Assembly (NCBI GenBank): GCA_039105265.1
Contig: JAPFFF010000018.1
Coordinates: forward strand, 248,001-312,000
Direction: 5' to 3'
DNA from: Tritrichomonas musculus
Taxonomy: Eukaryota; Parabasalia; Tritrichomonadida; Tritrichomonadidae
DNA length: 64,000 nucleotides
Position numbers and translations under genes: made by a program. Positions within the stretch are counted from its first letter, which is position 1; each line of letters opens with the position of its first letter. Of this stretch, positions 36,731 through 47,681 are shown one piece after another. The notes below the pieces were generated by a model that searched no databases, was not told where the DNA came from, and saw only the letters and a program-made list of their open reading frames with translations.

Positions 36731-38253
36731 AATTAAATTTTATCATTTATGAAGAAAAATACCGACTTGTTCCCATGAAAAATCAATTATAATGCAATAA
36801 GTTATGTGATTTATTTTTAACGGTCATAATTAACCTTATATTATTATAAAAAGAGATTAAAAAGATTGAAAATAATAATAATAAATATAAAAATTTAATA
36901 TTTTTTACTTTTAATAATTACATTTTATTTAAACTTTGAATAGTTGGCGATAGTTTACTTTGCTCATCGAAATTGAATTTTTGATATTTATGGTTATAAA
37001 ACCACAGGCGCGCATATCGATGAGTCTATCTTTGAGAATAAAGATGAAGTAATTTTTAGGTTTCATACGCGATTTGATTTCTCTTATTACGCCTTTGTGG
37101 AAATGATAAATATTCTGGTAGCTTTTTATTTAAAATTGACAATTATTCCTGTCTAGGATAATATCTTCCATTAAGCGATTAGCTCTCTTGCTGTTATTTT
37201 TCCATCAAAATGTAAAATGAAATCTTTTTATATGAAAATTAAAACCCCTAACATTTTGGTTTTTGTGATAAAATGAATATTTATTCAAAAGTTAATTTAA
37301 CCATATATTTATTAATATTTATTAATATAAAAATATTTCAAATATATAATATTTATTAAAATAAATATTTCAAATCTAAATAATCACTATATACAAAACA
37401 ACTCGTTTTTCTAACCCGGTAGCTCAAATATTCTGAAGAGCAATTCAAAATAACTCGTTTTTCTAACCCGAAATGCTCAAATATTCAATTGAATTTCTGA
37501 ATGTTATTTTAAAAATAAATAAAAAAATCTCTTGAATGGTCACTTTTTGAGGGAGAAAACTCAAAAAGTGAAAGCTATTCAGAGATTTACAAAAATCATT
37601 TAAGTTACCAAAATAATTAAAATTCTTTTATTTATTGAATTCATATTTATTCCATTTATTTAGGAATAATAAATCAGAACACTAGATGTGTTCATTTATC
37701 AGGACACAAAAATTGAGTTTAATACAACTATATTTAAAGATTATGTTATTTTCACCATTGTTAATAAAATTTTAAGTAAATAATTACAAATAAATTTCTG
37801 AGCATCGGTAAAATCTATTAAATATATAAAAAGTGAAATAAACCACAGAAAATATTCTAGTTTTCGAATATTTCATTATATCTTGCTAAAAATTTTATTA
37901 AAAATCATTTAAAAGATTTAATAAATATATAGTATTAAATACATATATATTTACATTATATATTACCAATTAATGATTAATTTATTTATATTTGGAATAT
38001 AAAATTTAATTCTTTCGATTATTTTTGATTTTAACTTTTGGAATTGGATTAAGTGCTAAATATATAAATTAATCAAGCAAATATTTTTAACAAGTTTTAA
38101 TTATTTCAAAAGTTTTTAAAACTGATGATCATAAATTTTCAGTTTAACGAAAATTTAAACGAAAATGCATCTAGTCTATAGTTATACAATGGATTTACTA
38201 ATGTTTAACCAGAAGACATTGCAATTCTATTTCTGACATATAATATTGCAAAT
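36731..38253. other. AT-rich spacer with a two-copy repeat
   Basis: No gene was found. ACTCGTTTTTCTAACCCG occurs at 37401-37418 and 37453-37470, each followed by a GCTCAAATATTC motif (52-bp period). A self-complementary ACTTTTTGAG/CTCAAAAAGT pair lies at about 37542-37570. Confidence 0.5.
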
Positions 38254-38269
38254 ATTAAGATTTTAGTTT

Positions 38270-38956
38270 TATTCCAAGAGAAAATGAAGCCCCAGCTTTT
38301 TGAGAGGCCAAAAATTGAATGAATAAAAAATATAAAAATTTTAAAATGTTAAAAATGCGTTATATAAAACCAACAAAAACGAAATATAGCATTTAGTAAA
38401 ACATATATAGAAAAAAAGCATAGAAAATAATTGAGAGGGAAGATTTTTTGAGTGCATTTTATATTTTCGCTAAAATGTATTCAAATTTGAAATAAACAAA
38501 TTGAAAGAATTTCAGATGCACACAAAAAGCAAGATTATTTTTTCTATGATATTGAAAAAGCAAGATTATTTTTTCTATGATATTGAAAAATCAACTTCAT
38601 AACGTATTATCTTCAAAGCTTTGTTATTGATGATTATGTTGTAAATGAGCAAGGATTAGTTAGATTAAAAAATTGAAAAATTTTCCAAATTTGAAAAATT
38701 TTTATATCTTCACAAAAGTAAAGTTCGAAAAATTTTAATTGAATTATCGTATAAACAAAAAATATATTTATCTATTAATTTGACTAGCATCATACGAAAA
38801 TAAAAATAAATAAATACAATAATATTGATCAATAAAAAATAAATATACTGGAATAAATAACAAATGTTTGAAAAATAGATTCGACTAATAAATTCCTTTG
38901 AATAAATCTATTCCAGCATATTAATTTCCTTTGAATCTATTAAAAAAGAGGCAAAT
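38270..38956 (+). repeat. Left 687-bp inverted repeat
   Basis: Mirrors 42682-43368 with no length change. It contains a duplicated 31-bp block (GCAAGATTATTTTTTCTATG... at about 38530 and 38561) that is present in both ends, so the duplication predates the last homogenisation of the ends. Confidence 0.88.
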
Positions 38957-39153
38957 TAAGTAAAAAATAATTAAAATGTTTAGTAACTTTTTTAATAAGA
39001 TAAAAAATAAAAATAAATTGAAATTCACCTAATTTGACCTTTATGTTATTGTTCCCAATTTTTTAAAAATTTAAATATCTTTAAAATTATAATAGAAATA
39101 ATAAAAAATAAAAAATAAATAATAAATAAAATTTAATAATTAATATGTTTTTA

Positions 39154-40464
39154 TTAAGGCGTGTATTCAATGATGTTTAATACTCCATCTCTTTCTATAT
39201 CAAACTTTGGAAGTTGATTGTATGCTGTTTCTGGAGTAGTTTCATCTTCAAAATAATTTTTTAAAGCTGAATGAAACAAAATATTGTTATAAATAAATAC
39301 TATGATGGGGATATCTTTATAATCTTTCAATTTTTCTACTATCGGCCACCACCTTTCAATTTTTGCGTTTTCTTCAGGATTTCTTGGACGAATTTTATAA
39401 TGAAAAATTTTGCTTTTTTTAAGTTCTTCTTCAAAATCGTTACCAGTAAATTCTTTACCGTTATCGGTTGTTATTTCAAAGGGATATTCATTTTCTTTGA
39501 AATTTGAGAGGCAATTATTCAAAGCTTGAGCAGCAAATTCCATTGTTTTATATTCACCAATTTCAAAATAAATTATTTTTCTTGAATAATCATCAATAAA
39601 AGCTATCAAATAATGAACTTTTTCAAAGTAAGGTGGTTTGTCCTTCAAAAAGTGGATATCACAATGCCACAAATAATTAACCCTTGTTGCATGATATCTT
39701 GAGTCATGTACAATTTCTTTTTTTTCTTCTTGTTTTGGTGGATATAAAATATTATGTATTTTTCTAGAATGCCATTCTGAAATATTTAATATGTTTCCAA
39801 TACCCTTATATCCACCTTCCCATGAATTGTGAATCTCTGAAAATTTCTGAATGAGTTCATCTGAAATATTGAGAGGTTTTCGACCACATTTCAAATTTCC
39901 TAAATCAATATTATAATTATTTTTAAGAAAATTGAGTAAAGTGGTTCGTTTACATTTAAAATATTTAAAAATTGATTTTAAAGAAATTGAATTGTCTTTA
40001 ATTGAATCAACCAATTTATTTATTTCTGAAGCGTCCAACTGATATATATCAAATTTTGAATTAAGTATTTTTGAAAGATAAAAAAAATCTTTGTCTATTC
40101 CGGTCAATTTTTCGCAATTCTGAATTATTTTTTGATGATTGCTCAAACAATTCATTGAAATTTCTTTATTCATTATTTCATAAAGCATATCAAACATTTG
40201 AATAGTTAAAGATTTATCACCATAAACTTGACAAGTATTTTGATAAATTAAATTGAAATCCTTTGTAAAATCGTCTATATTAAAATATTTATTATCACTT
40301 ATTTTATTTTTGATTATTTCAAAGCACATTGGAGTTTTTACGATTGAATAATAATTTTTTTCTTGTTTTTCATCTGGTAATTTTTCGAAATACAGCGAAA
40401 TTGGTTTTTGGGCTATTTTTTCCATAATTTGATTGAGCTGTGATTTTAAAATCTCTTGCGACAT
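39154..40464 (-). CDS. Bromodomain-rve integrase (transposase)
   Basis: 436 aa, open. Residues 20-98 form a bromodomain pattern (YYSIVKTPMCFEIIKNKI...FTKDFNLIYQNTCQVYG); the residue that normally is the acetyl-lysine-binding Asn appears to be Gly82, so ligand binding may be altered. Residues 145-245 look like helix-turn-helix DNA-binding segments (SLKSIFKYFKCKRTTLLNFL; GYKGIGNILNISEWHSRKI). The rve core follows, with DDE residues Asp269 (WHCDIHF), Asp334 (TTDNGKEF) and Glu370 (NPEENAKIERWW), a D-35-E spacing. The protein should cut and join the element's ends, while the bromodomain may guide insertion to chromatin; the latter is inference. It is the only gene between the inverted repeats. Confidence 0.85.
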   Translation of the reverse strand: MSQEILKSQLNQIMEKIAQKPISLYFEKLPDEKQEKNYYSIVKTPMCFEIIKNKISDNKYFNIDDFTKDFNLIYQNTCQVYGDKSLTIQMFDMLYEIMNKEISMNCLSNHQKIIQNCEKLTGIDKDFFYLSKILNSKFDIYQLDASEINKLVDSIKDNSISLKSIFKYFKCKRTTLLNFLKNNYNIDLGNLKCGRKPLNISDELIQKFSEIHNSWEGGYKGIGNILNISEWHSRKIHNILYPPKQEEKKEIVHDSRYHATRVNYLWHCDIHFLKDKPPYFEKVHYLIAFIDDYSRKIIYFEIGEYKTMEFAAQALNNCLSNFKENEYPFEITTDNGKEFTGNDFEEELKKSKIFHYKIRPRNPEENAKIERWWPIVEKLKDYKDIPIIVFIYNNILFHSALKNYFEDETTPETAYNQLPKFDIERDGVLNIIEYTP

Positions 40465-42681
40465 GTAAAAATAATTTTAACGTATTTTATTGAATTTGAT
40501 TTGAATAGTTTACATACTTTTGAATGGATTCCTATTTTGGTAATTCAATATTTTTGAATTTTTAGAATAATATAATATAATTGATAATAAAAAACATATT
40601 AATTAATAAAGAACATAATTTTATAATTGCAATTAGCTTGATAAAAGTTTTTCAAAAGCAAAAACAGACCATAATTTGGCTATTTGGTCTAAATTTAAAT
40701 AAATTCTCCGATATCTAATACGAAAAACATGAAAAGAAGTTTATTACTTATATATAAACGATCTTTACTATGCCAAATGTTGCATTAATAAGATTTTTTT
40801 TGAATTTCATTGATGAAAAACGATTTAAAAAATATAATTTCAGTATTTCCACTTATTTTGCAACTGTTATTATACCATAAAACCTTTATATTATATGTAT
40901 AAAGAGCATATAGATTGAAATAATAGCGATTACAACTTCGTTAAACCTGAATAAAGTCCTTAGATTTATTGCTGATGAGATTAAACCTAAAAAGGATCGT
41001 TAATTTTTATATTTTCTTGGTTAAGAATACTATTAATCAAATAAAATAAAGCAAAAGTTACGAGACCAAACTTATTTTTCATTGAATTCCTAACCTAAAC
41101 AAAAATTAGCTTACACTTTCTAGTATATCAAATAGAAAAGAAAGCACTTGACTGAGTTCACTCTGTTATCATTTTCTCATTTCAAAAATTGATATAAAAA
41201 TAGTATGCATTAAGGTATTTTCTTTTTTCTTTCCTTAAGCCTGAAAGTAATAATTGATCATGCTTCTAAACGAGACTCGTTATTTGTTCCTAGTAGGTAT
41301 CATAGCATAGTTAATTGTAACAATCCATATTTAGTTCTGATAGATTTATGATGGAGGTTAAAAAAAATTATTGATATTCAAACTACATTTTTCATTTAAA
41401 TAGATTTGATTACTCCTTATGCTTTCTCAATCATCAGTAGTTGATAGCCTAAATTGTAAAAATGTATGGAATGCTTTATTTCTCCAGAAAAATACTAAGT
41501 TCAACAAATTGTTTTACTGTGATTGTGTTGTGAGCTTAAGGGAAGATTTTAATGATATGAGTTAATACTTGGTAATTTATTAATTATTTGATTAAAATAA
41601 ATGCATTTTTAATATTAAAAACTCCCTTATGCTCATAGAAATTAGTCAATATCAACCATATATGTAATATAATGAAAACTTTTTTGATATTCCAATACTG
41701 TAATAAGCAAGCATAAGTCACAGAAAATCATTCATCAAAAAGGTGATTCTCAATCTTGGAAAACATATATAATCGGTTGTTTTCATTTGTTTGAGCCTAT
41801 TTAAAGCTGTGACTCAAAATGAAATTTCGTTCCTAGGAATTGAGGTAGGGGAAATCAAGGTTTTCTTATCTTATATTTAATAACTAATTGAATGATAAAA
41901 AAAAATCCAATTATTAAACTCAATAAGTATAATAATTTTCAGCATACTTCTTCAAACTTTTGATAAAAACACAATATAAAAGGTTATAAATAGGTAAACT
42001 AGTTGAATAAACTTGAATTGTTCTATTTCACAGAACTGTTGTTGAGTTTAAAAGACGTTTTTTAAATTATAAATGAATAAATGAAAAAGGATATTATAAA
42101 TATATAATATTGGTGCTTAATAACAAATTTAACATGGCCTTGAACATATATATGTACTAATAATTATTGAAATAGAACTAAAAAAGAACAAATTTAGATT
42201 TTTAAAATTTGAATATTTTACATCTTTGAAAATTTTTATTCAAAAAGTTTTTAAAAATAATGAGAATTCATTCAAATAATAAAAAACACTATTTTCATTT
42301 TATGATAGAAAAACGACCATCAAACCCGTCTTAACTAAATCAGCAAACTCTTTGAACTTAATAAATTCAAAAATATTCGCATTCGAACAATTTTTTTTTA
42401 TTTTATTATTGCTAGCCTTCAATTTCAGATTATTCAAGCAAACCACTTTTTAAAACCTTTTATGTTTTATTTTATTATTGCTAGCCTAATTTTATTATTG
42501 CTATTAAAAAAACTTAATTATTATTTTCGATTGAAATTCAAAAAGAAACAAAAATACTTTTATTTGTATTTTTTAGCTTGTTTAACAATATATTAAGATA
42601 ATTCACTTCAATGTTTAACTCTAATGTACATTATTATAATTCATAACTATAGGAAATTTTAGTAAATGAATTCTGATTAAT
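40465..42681. other. Non-coding interior of the bromodomain-integrase element
   Basis: 2.2 kb upstream of the integrase gene with no frame above 60 codons. It contains a small tandem cluster of TTTTATTATTGCTAGCC near 42400-42510. It may carry regulatory DNA or the remains of a second gene, but nothing was recognised. Confidence 0.5.
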
Positions 42682-43368
42682 ATTTGCCTCTTTTTTAATA
42701 GATTCAAAGGAAATTAATATGCTGGAATAGATTTATTCAAAGGAATTTATTAGTCGAATCTATTTTTCAAACATTTGTTATTTATTCCAGTATATTTATT
42801 TTTTATTGATCAATATTATTGTATTTATTTATTTTTATTTTCGTATGATGCTAGTCAAATTAATAGATAAATATATTTTTTGTTTATACGATAATTCAAT
42901 TAAAATTTTTCGAACTTTACTTTTGTGAAGATATAAAAATTTTTCAAATTTGGAAAATTTTTCAATTTTTTAATCTAACTAATCCTTGCTCATTTACAAC
43001 ATAATCATCAATAACAAAGCTTTGAAGATAATACGTTATGAAGTTGATTTTTCAATATCATAGAAAAAATAATCTTGCTTTTTCAATATCATAGAAAAAA
43101 TAATCTTGCTTTTTGTGTGCATCTGAAATTCTTTCAATTTGTTTATTTCAAATTTGAATACATTTTAGCGAAAATATAAAATGCACTCAAAAAATCTTCC
43201 CTCTCAATTATTTTCTATGCTTTTTTTCTATATATGTTTTACTAAATGCTATATTTCGTTTTTGTTGGTTTTATATAACGCATTTTTAACATTTTAAAAT
43301 TTTTATATTTTTTATTCATTCAATTTTTGGCCTCTCAAAAAGCTGGGGCTTCATTTTCTCTTGGAATA
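42682..43368 (-). repeat. Right 687-bp inverted repeat
   Basis: Inverted partner of 38270-38956, near-identical by eye along its length. Confidence 0.88.
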
Positions 43369-43494
43369 ATTAAGATTTTAGTTTCAAAATGATAAATTGT
43401 ATTTTGAGCACTGCTCTGGTGATGTGACCAGAGCAGTATCTCAAAAAGCAATGGTCAAAATATTTAAAATTGACCTTTGCTTATTTTTTTTAAA

Positions 43495-43789
43495 AAACAA
43501 GATTAAAACAAGATAGAGATATTCAACATTTTCGAGAGTTTTTACTTAAAAACGACAACTTTTATAACAGCTAAACAACCTTATTATTCTACAATTAAAC
43601 TCTTTACTTTACAGAAACAAGATTAAAACAAGATAGAGATATTCAACATTTTCGAGAGTTTTTACTTAAAAACGACAACTTTTATAACAGCTAAACAACC
43701 TTATTATTCTACAATTAAACTCTTTACTTTACAGAAACAAGATTAAAACAAGATAGAGATATTCAACATTCTTGAGAGTTTTTACTTAA
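43495..43789 (+). repeat. 120-bp tandem repeat, about 2.5 copies
   Basis: Two full copies (43495-43614 and 43615-43734) are identical by eye, followed by a partial third to about 43789. The unit contains GATTAAAACAAGATAGAGAT and ends in TTTACTTTACAG. Very recent amplification near the left end of the composite element. Confidence 0.9.
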
Positions 43790-44999
43790 TTATGTTTCTG
43801 TGAAGTACTAAAAATACAATTTATCTTTTTTTGAACACTAAGTTAGTTTTTAAGTTCCTTTAACAACATTTTTAGACACTTTTATTCATTTTGCATAGCA
43901 TTAGAAAGTTATACGTTAAATGGTTAATTTTTCACCTTTACAATCATGATTTGAATACTAATATTCTTTAGTTTAATAAAAGCAAGTTTTATTATTTTAA
44001 ATTTTGTTGAATCTATTTAATTATATTTTATTTTTGATTTTGATCAGTATTTGTTGTAATAATTAGACTTTGAGATAAATAATAAAATAATGATCTAAAT
44101 CAGATATAAGAGTCAAAAATAATTCTTTTTCCCCTTTCGTATTTATTTAATAACAAGAAACCTTTTTTATATAAATTGCTCCTACATCATTTATTATGAA
44201 AAATTATATTTGTTAAAATGATATTAAACTGAAATGAAGATATTTTGTATTTTATTAGATTTAGTTCTCTTTTATCTTAAAATAATATAATTGTATTATA
44301 TTCTAAGATTAAAGTTATGTAAAATAATGATATTTTTTAAAAATTTAAATTCATTAGAAACGTTCAATAACTATGGAGATGAAAAGATTTGATATAATTA
44401 GTTTATGATTTATCCTATTGTTTAGTTTATAAGAATTTTGAAAATAAAACTAATGTAATGAATGTAATTTTTTAGGAGAAATTAAAAATCTAAGCTCAAT
44501 TAAATAGCTAAAGTAGGTCAATTTTGAAAGGAAAGCGACGGTTATTTATTTTTCCATATTAACCGTGAATAGTTATTCATGGGTTAACATCGAATTTTAG
44601 CTAATTTTTTTTTAAAAAAAAATAGGTTCGAATTTAAGAAATATAACAGTTTGCATGAATAAAATGTAAATGTTTTTGTTATTTTTGTTTTTAATTTGCT
44701 ATAATTTTCTTTTTTTTTTGATATAAATATGATGAAAACGATCAAACTTTAAACAAAAAGTTTTACATTTCAGAGATGTTAATTTTAGGATGTTTTATTT
44801 GCAAACAAAAAGGTTTTATTCAGTAATTGGTTTTTAAAAAAGTTATAAAAGTATTTGTTCAATTAAAAAATGCTCATTTTTTCACCACCTTCTAAAAAAA
44901 TTGAGTAAAACATTTATTGATCTATAAATCAAAATTATGATTGAAGTATACAATATACAAGTGCTGTTTTGTTATTTATATTAGTGTGGTAGAGGCGCA
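43790..44999. other. AT-rich DNA of the composite element
   Basis: No gene was recognised. The region is A/T rich with long T and A runs. Confidence 0.45.
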
Positions 45000-45785
45000 T
45001 AGGCTGATCAGATATGGATTTAGTTCAAAATGTCCCTGAAATGGGTAGTTAAGGACACGTCAAATCGTTTCTGAAACTCTCCCAAAACAGCCTTAAACCA
45101 GTGGTTTAGGTATCTCCGTCGTATTATGTCTTTACTTGCACACTCAGAGGGCAGTTACAGTGCTCGTGAGATATCCTCATTTGTGACCATTTCGTGACGA
45201 TTTAGGTGATGTTTATGACTGGTAAAGAGTTTTGTGAATGAGTAAACGGTGTCAGGTCAGATACTGTTCATACATCATGAACGATAAATAGTAGGTGGGT
45301 GTACGTGGATGAGCGTGCGTGGGAGTGCTCGTTGGCGAGTTCTTGGTGGCAAGATCGTGAGCATGATTCCAACTTTTTACTCAAAACCAAATGACTTCAA
45401 AGGGAAAACTGGAATGAAAGAGCTGATGGGTGTTGCCCTCTGGTTAAAACAAGACGTGAAGCGCATGAGTAGCATCATATCTCCACAAGGTGCTCAAAGG
45501 TTAGTCGATAAGCACAATCGATCAAATCAAAATAGCGAATGGAACAAACTTCGTAACTTGAGCAATCTACAAAATACAAATTAAAATCCATCTTCCAAAT
45601 AGCCAGTGGTCGACTCTCAAGAAGAACGTTGCTAATGGACCTGCTACTTTGGATAGCATGCCTGATGCCATCAATGGTGTCCTTGATGTAATCGTCTACG
45701 CAAATGGAAACACCACAGTTCAATCGAAAAACCAGATTGGACTGTTCAAACACTTTGATGTATCATGCAATATATCCAGATAAAG
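45000..45785 (+). pseudogene. Coding-like relic of unknown origin
   Basis: An island of clearly higher GC content and codon-like texture in AT-rich surroundings. The longest frame (45309-45584, 91 aa) includes KIVSMIPTFYSKPNDFKGK and MGVALWLKQDVKRMSS. A second frame further on reads WSTLKKNVANGPATLDSMPD. The whole appears to be a decayed gene. No family was recognised; it may be the former gene of the surrounding hairpin-ended element or an unrelated insertion. Confidence 0.4.
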
Positions 45786-46027
45786 CTTTTTTAAGTTAGT
45801 ATGGTTCATTTAACTTGTATTTTTTAAGTTTATCAATCATTTGCAGAGTTAATACTTATTCTATCATTTGAATTGAAATGAATAAAATAACAATATTTAC
45901 TCCATGTGATACTGTTCCATTATATTTTATTATCCATATTATTTGTATTTTCGATTATTTAAATATTTTTTATTTTTTTCTTTATATATTTTATGCAAAT
46001 ACCAGGTTATTGATATTTTTTTTTTTA

Positions 46028-47674
46028 CCCTTTCAAATCTTCCTTTTTTAGAATTGCAGGGACGATCAAAATAAACGTACATGTCATATCAACTTTTTCT
46101 TAGTATGGTGAAAAATAAAAAGTGACATATAAATAATAATAAAATGGCTGACCTTTTTTTCAACTTTTCTAGCTCTTAGATTCAATGATTTTCATTGTTT
46201 ATTATTCAATAAGAATTTATATGACTAATATATACTCTTTGTTATTCATAATTTTCAACTTTTCAAACTCAATTTCAATATCTCAATAATCAAGTCCCCG
46301 CTGGGCACAAGGACAATTTCAATGTTATTTACTTGTTCTCTCAATCATTCTAAACCGCTCATTATTCATAATTTTCAACTTTTCAAACTCAATTTCAACA
46401 TCTCAATAATCAAGTCCCCGCTGAGCACAAGGACAATTTCAATGTTATTTACTTGTTCTCTCAATCATTTTAAGCGGCTTTTTATTCCCATTTTTCAAAT
46501 TTTCTGATTCATAATCAGCATCTTATCAATTATTTTCTTTACTTGACTATTAGAACAACCAAAAATATTTATATGTATAAATAAAAAAATCAAAAAGCTT
46601 TAAATGCAATTTCTTTGTGATATATTTTTATTTTTTAGTAAAATTATGAAAATTATTTATCCAAAATTTGTAATAATGATGCTTGTTATTTGATCACAAA
46701 TATTTATTTATTTTTGAAGTTCAAATAGTACATATCAAGGTGCACTTTGAGTTCAGATTGTTTTTTTGTTTTAATATAATAAACATAAAACCGAAAGTTG
46801 AAATGAGAAAGTATCTTATTTTATTTTTTATTATGAGTATGATAATTTGATATAACTCTTTGGACGAGCGGGGACTTAGTTTTAGAGATTTATTGAAGTA
46901 AAAAAACAAACTTTTTCTGATGTAATTTGGTCGCAAATATCATGCAATGCCTGATTGATATTAAAATTATTAATTTTTAATTTAAATCATAAAATGAAAT
47001 ATATTAGTAAAAATAATAATAACTGCATATCAAAAATCAAATAAAATCAAAACTAAGCTTTGATTTTGTATTTTTGAAGATATGCTGAAAAGCTTCAAAA
47101 AACAGATTTTCATGAAAGTAAATTATTCTATAAGAGTATATTATTATTAGTTTAATTTTTGAATTTTAAGTCATTCCCATAATTATATATTGAGATAAAA
47201 TAAAAACAAAATCAACAATGAACGAACTTTTTGAAAGAAAAAATTTATTTCTGCAATTTGCCTCAAAAAAACAGAAGTTCATATTATTTAATGAACTTTT
47301 GTATAAGGAAGCATGGGATAATCTTCGAAACACATAAAGATATTCAAGAATAATTAAAAATATTTTTGAAGCATGCGACAAACTAATACGTAGAAATCAT
47401 AAAGCTATTGGTGCCAATAATATATTCCAGAGGATATTTGATAAAAACAAAGAGAGACTTAGAAAAATAAAAATTATTTACCTTTTTTTATTCTAAACGT
47501 ACATAAAATGTAACCACAAAGGAAAATTGAAAGAAAAAAAAAATATAAAACTTTTTGTATTTATAGAAACTTTTCTTTTTTTCTGAGAAAAATTATTTTT
47601 ATTCAAATTATTCAGAGTTTTTATTTCTTGACAAACAAATCCCCGCAATTCTAAAAAAGGAAAATTTGACAGGG
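46028..47674. mobile_element. TA-flanked non-autonomous element
   Basis: Inverted repeats of about 34 bp start CCCTTTCAAATCTTCC on the left and the complement of CCCTGTCAAATTTTCC on the right, and continue with TTTTTTAGAATTGC. TA flanks both sides (46026-46027 and 47675-47676). No transposase is present. It contains a 120-bp tandem duplication (46241-46480) and an inverted pair around AAGTCCCCGCT (about 46411 and 46867). It ends only 7 bp from the Tc1-like element. Confidence 0.65.
46241..46480 (+). repeat. 120-bp tandem duplication
   Basis: Two copies, 46241-46360 and 46361-46480, differ at a few positions. Each contains CAAGTCCCCGCTGGGCACAA or a close variant. A degraded third start follows at about 46481. 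Confidence 0.85.
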
Positions 47675-47681
47675 TAACTTA

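Larger units (their letters stand above)
38270..43368. mobile_element. Bromodomain-integrase DNA transposon with 16-bp target duplication
   Basis: 5,099-bp element with inverted repeats of equal length, 687 bp each (38270-38956 and 42682-43368), ending TATTCCAAGAG / CTCTTGGAATA. The 16-mer ATTAAGATTTTAGTTT lies directly outside both ends (38254-38269 and 43369-43384), an unusually long target duplication. One gene (39154-40464) encodes an rve-type integrase with an N-terminal bromodomain; there is no reverse transcriptase, capsid or polymerase gene. In gene content it is closest to Ginger-like DNA transposons, which use rve integrases, but those are described with short (4-bp) duplications. 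The near-identical ends and open gene indicate recent movement. Confidence 0.85.
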
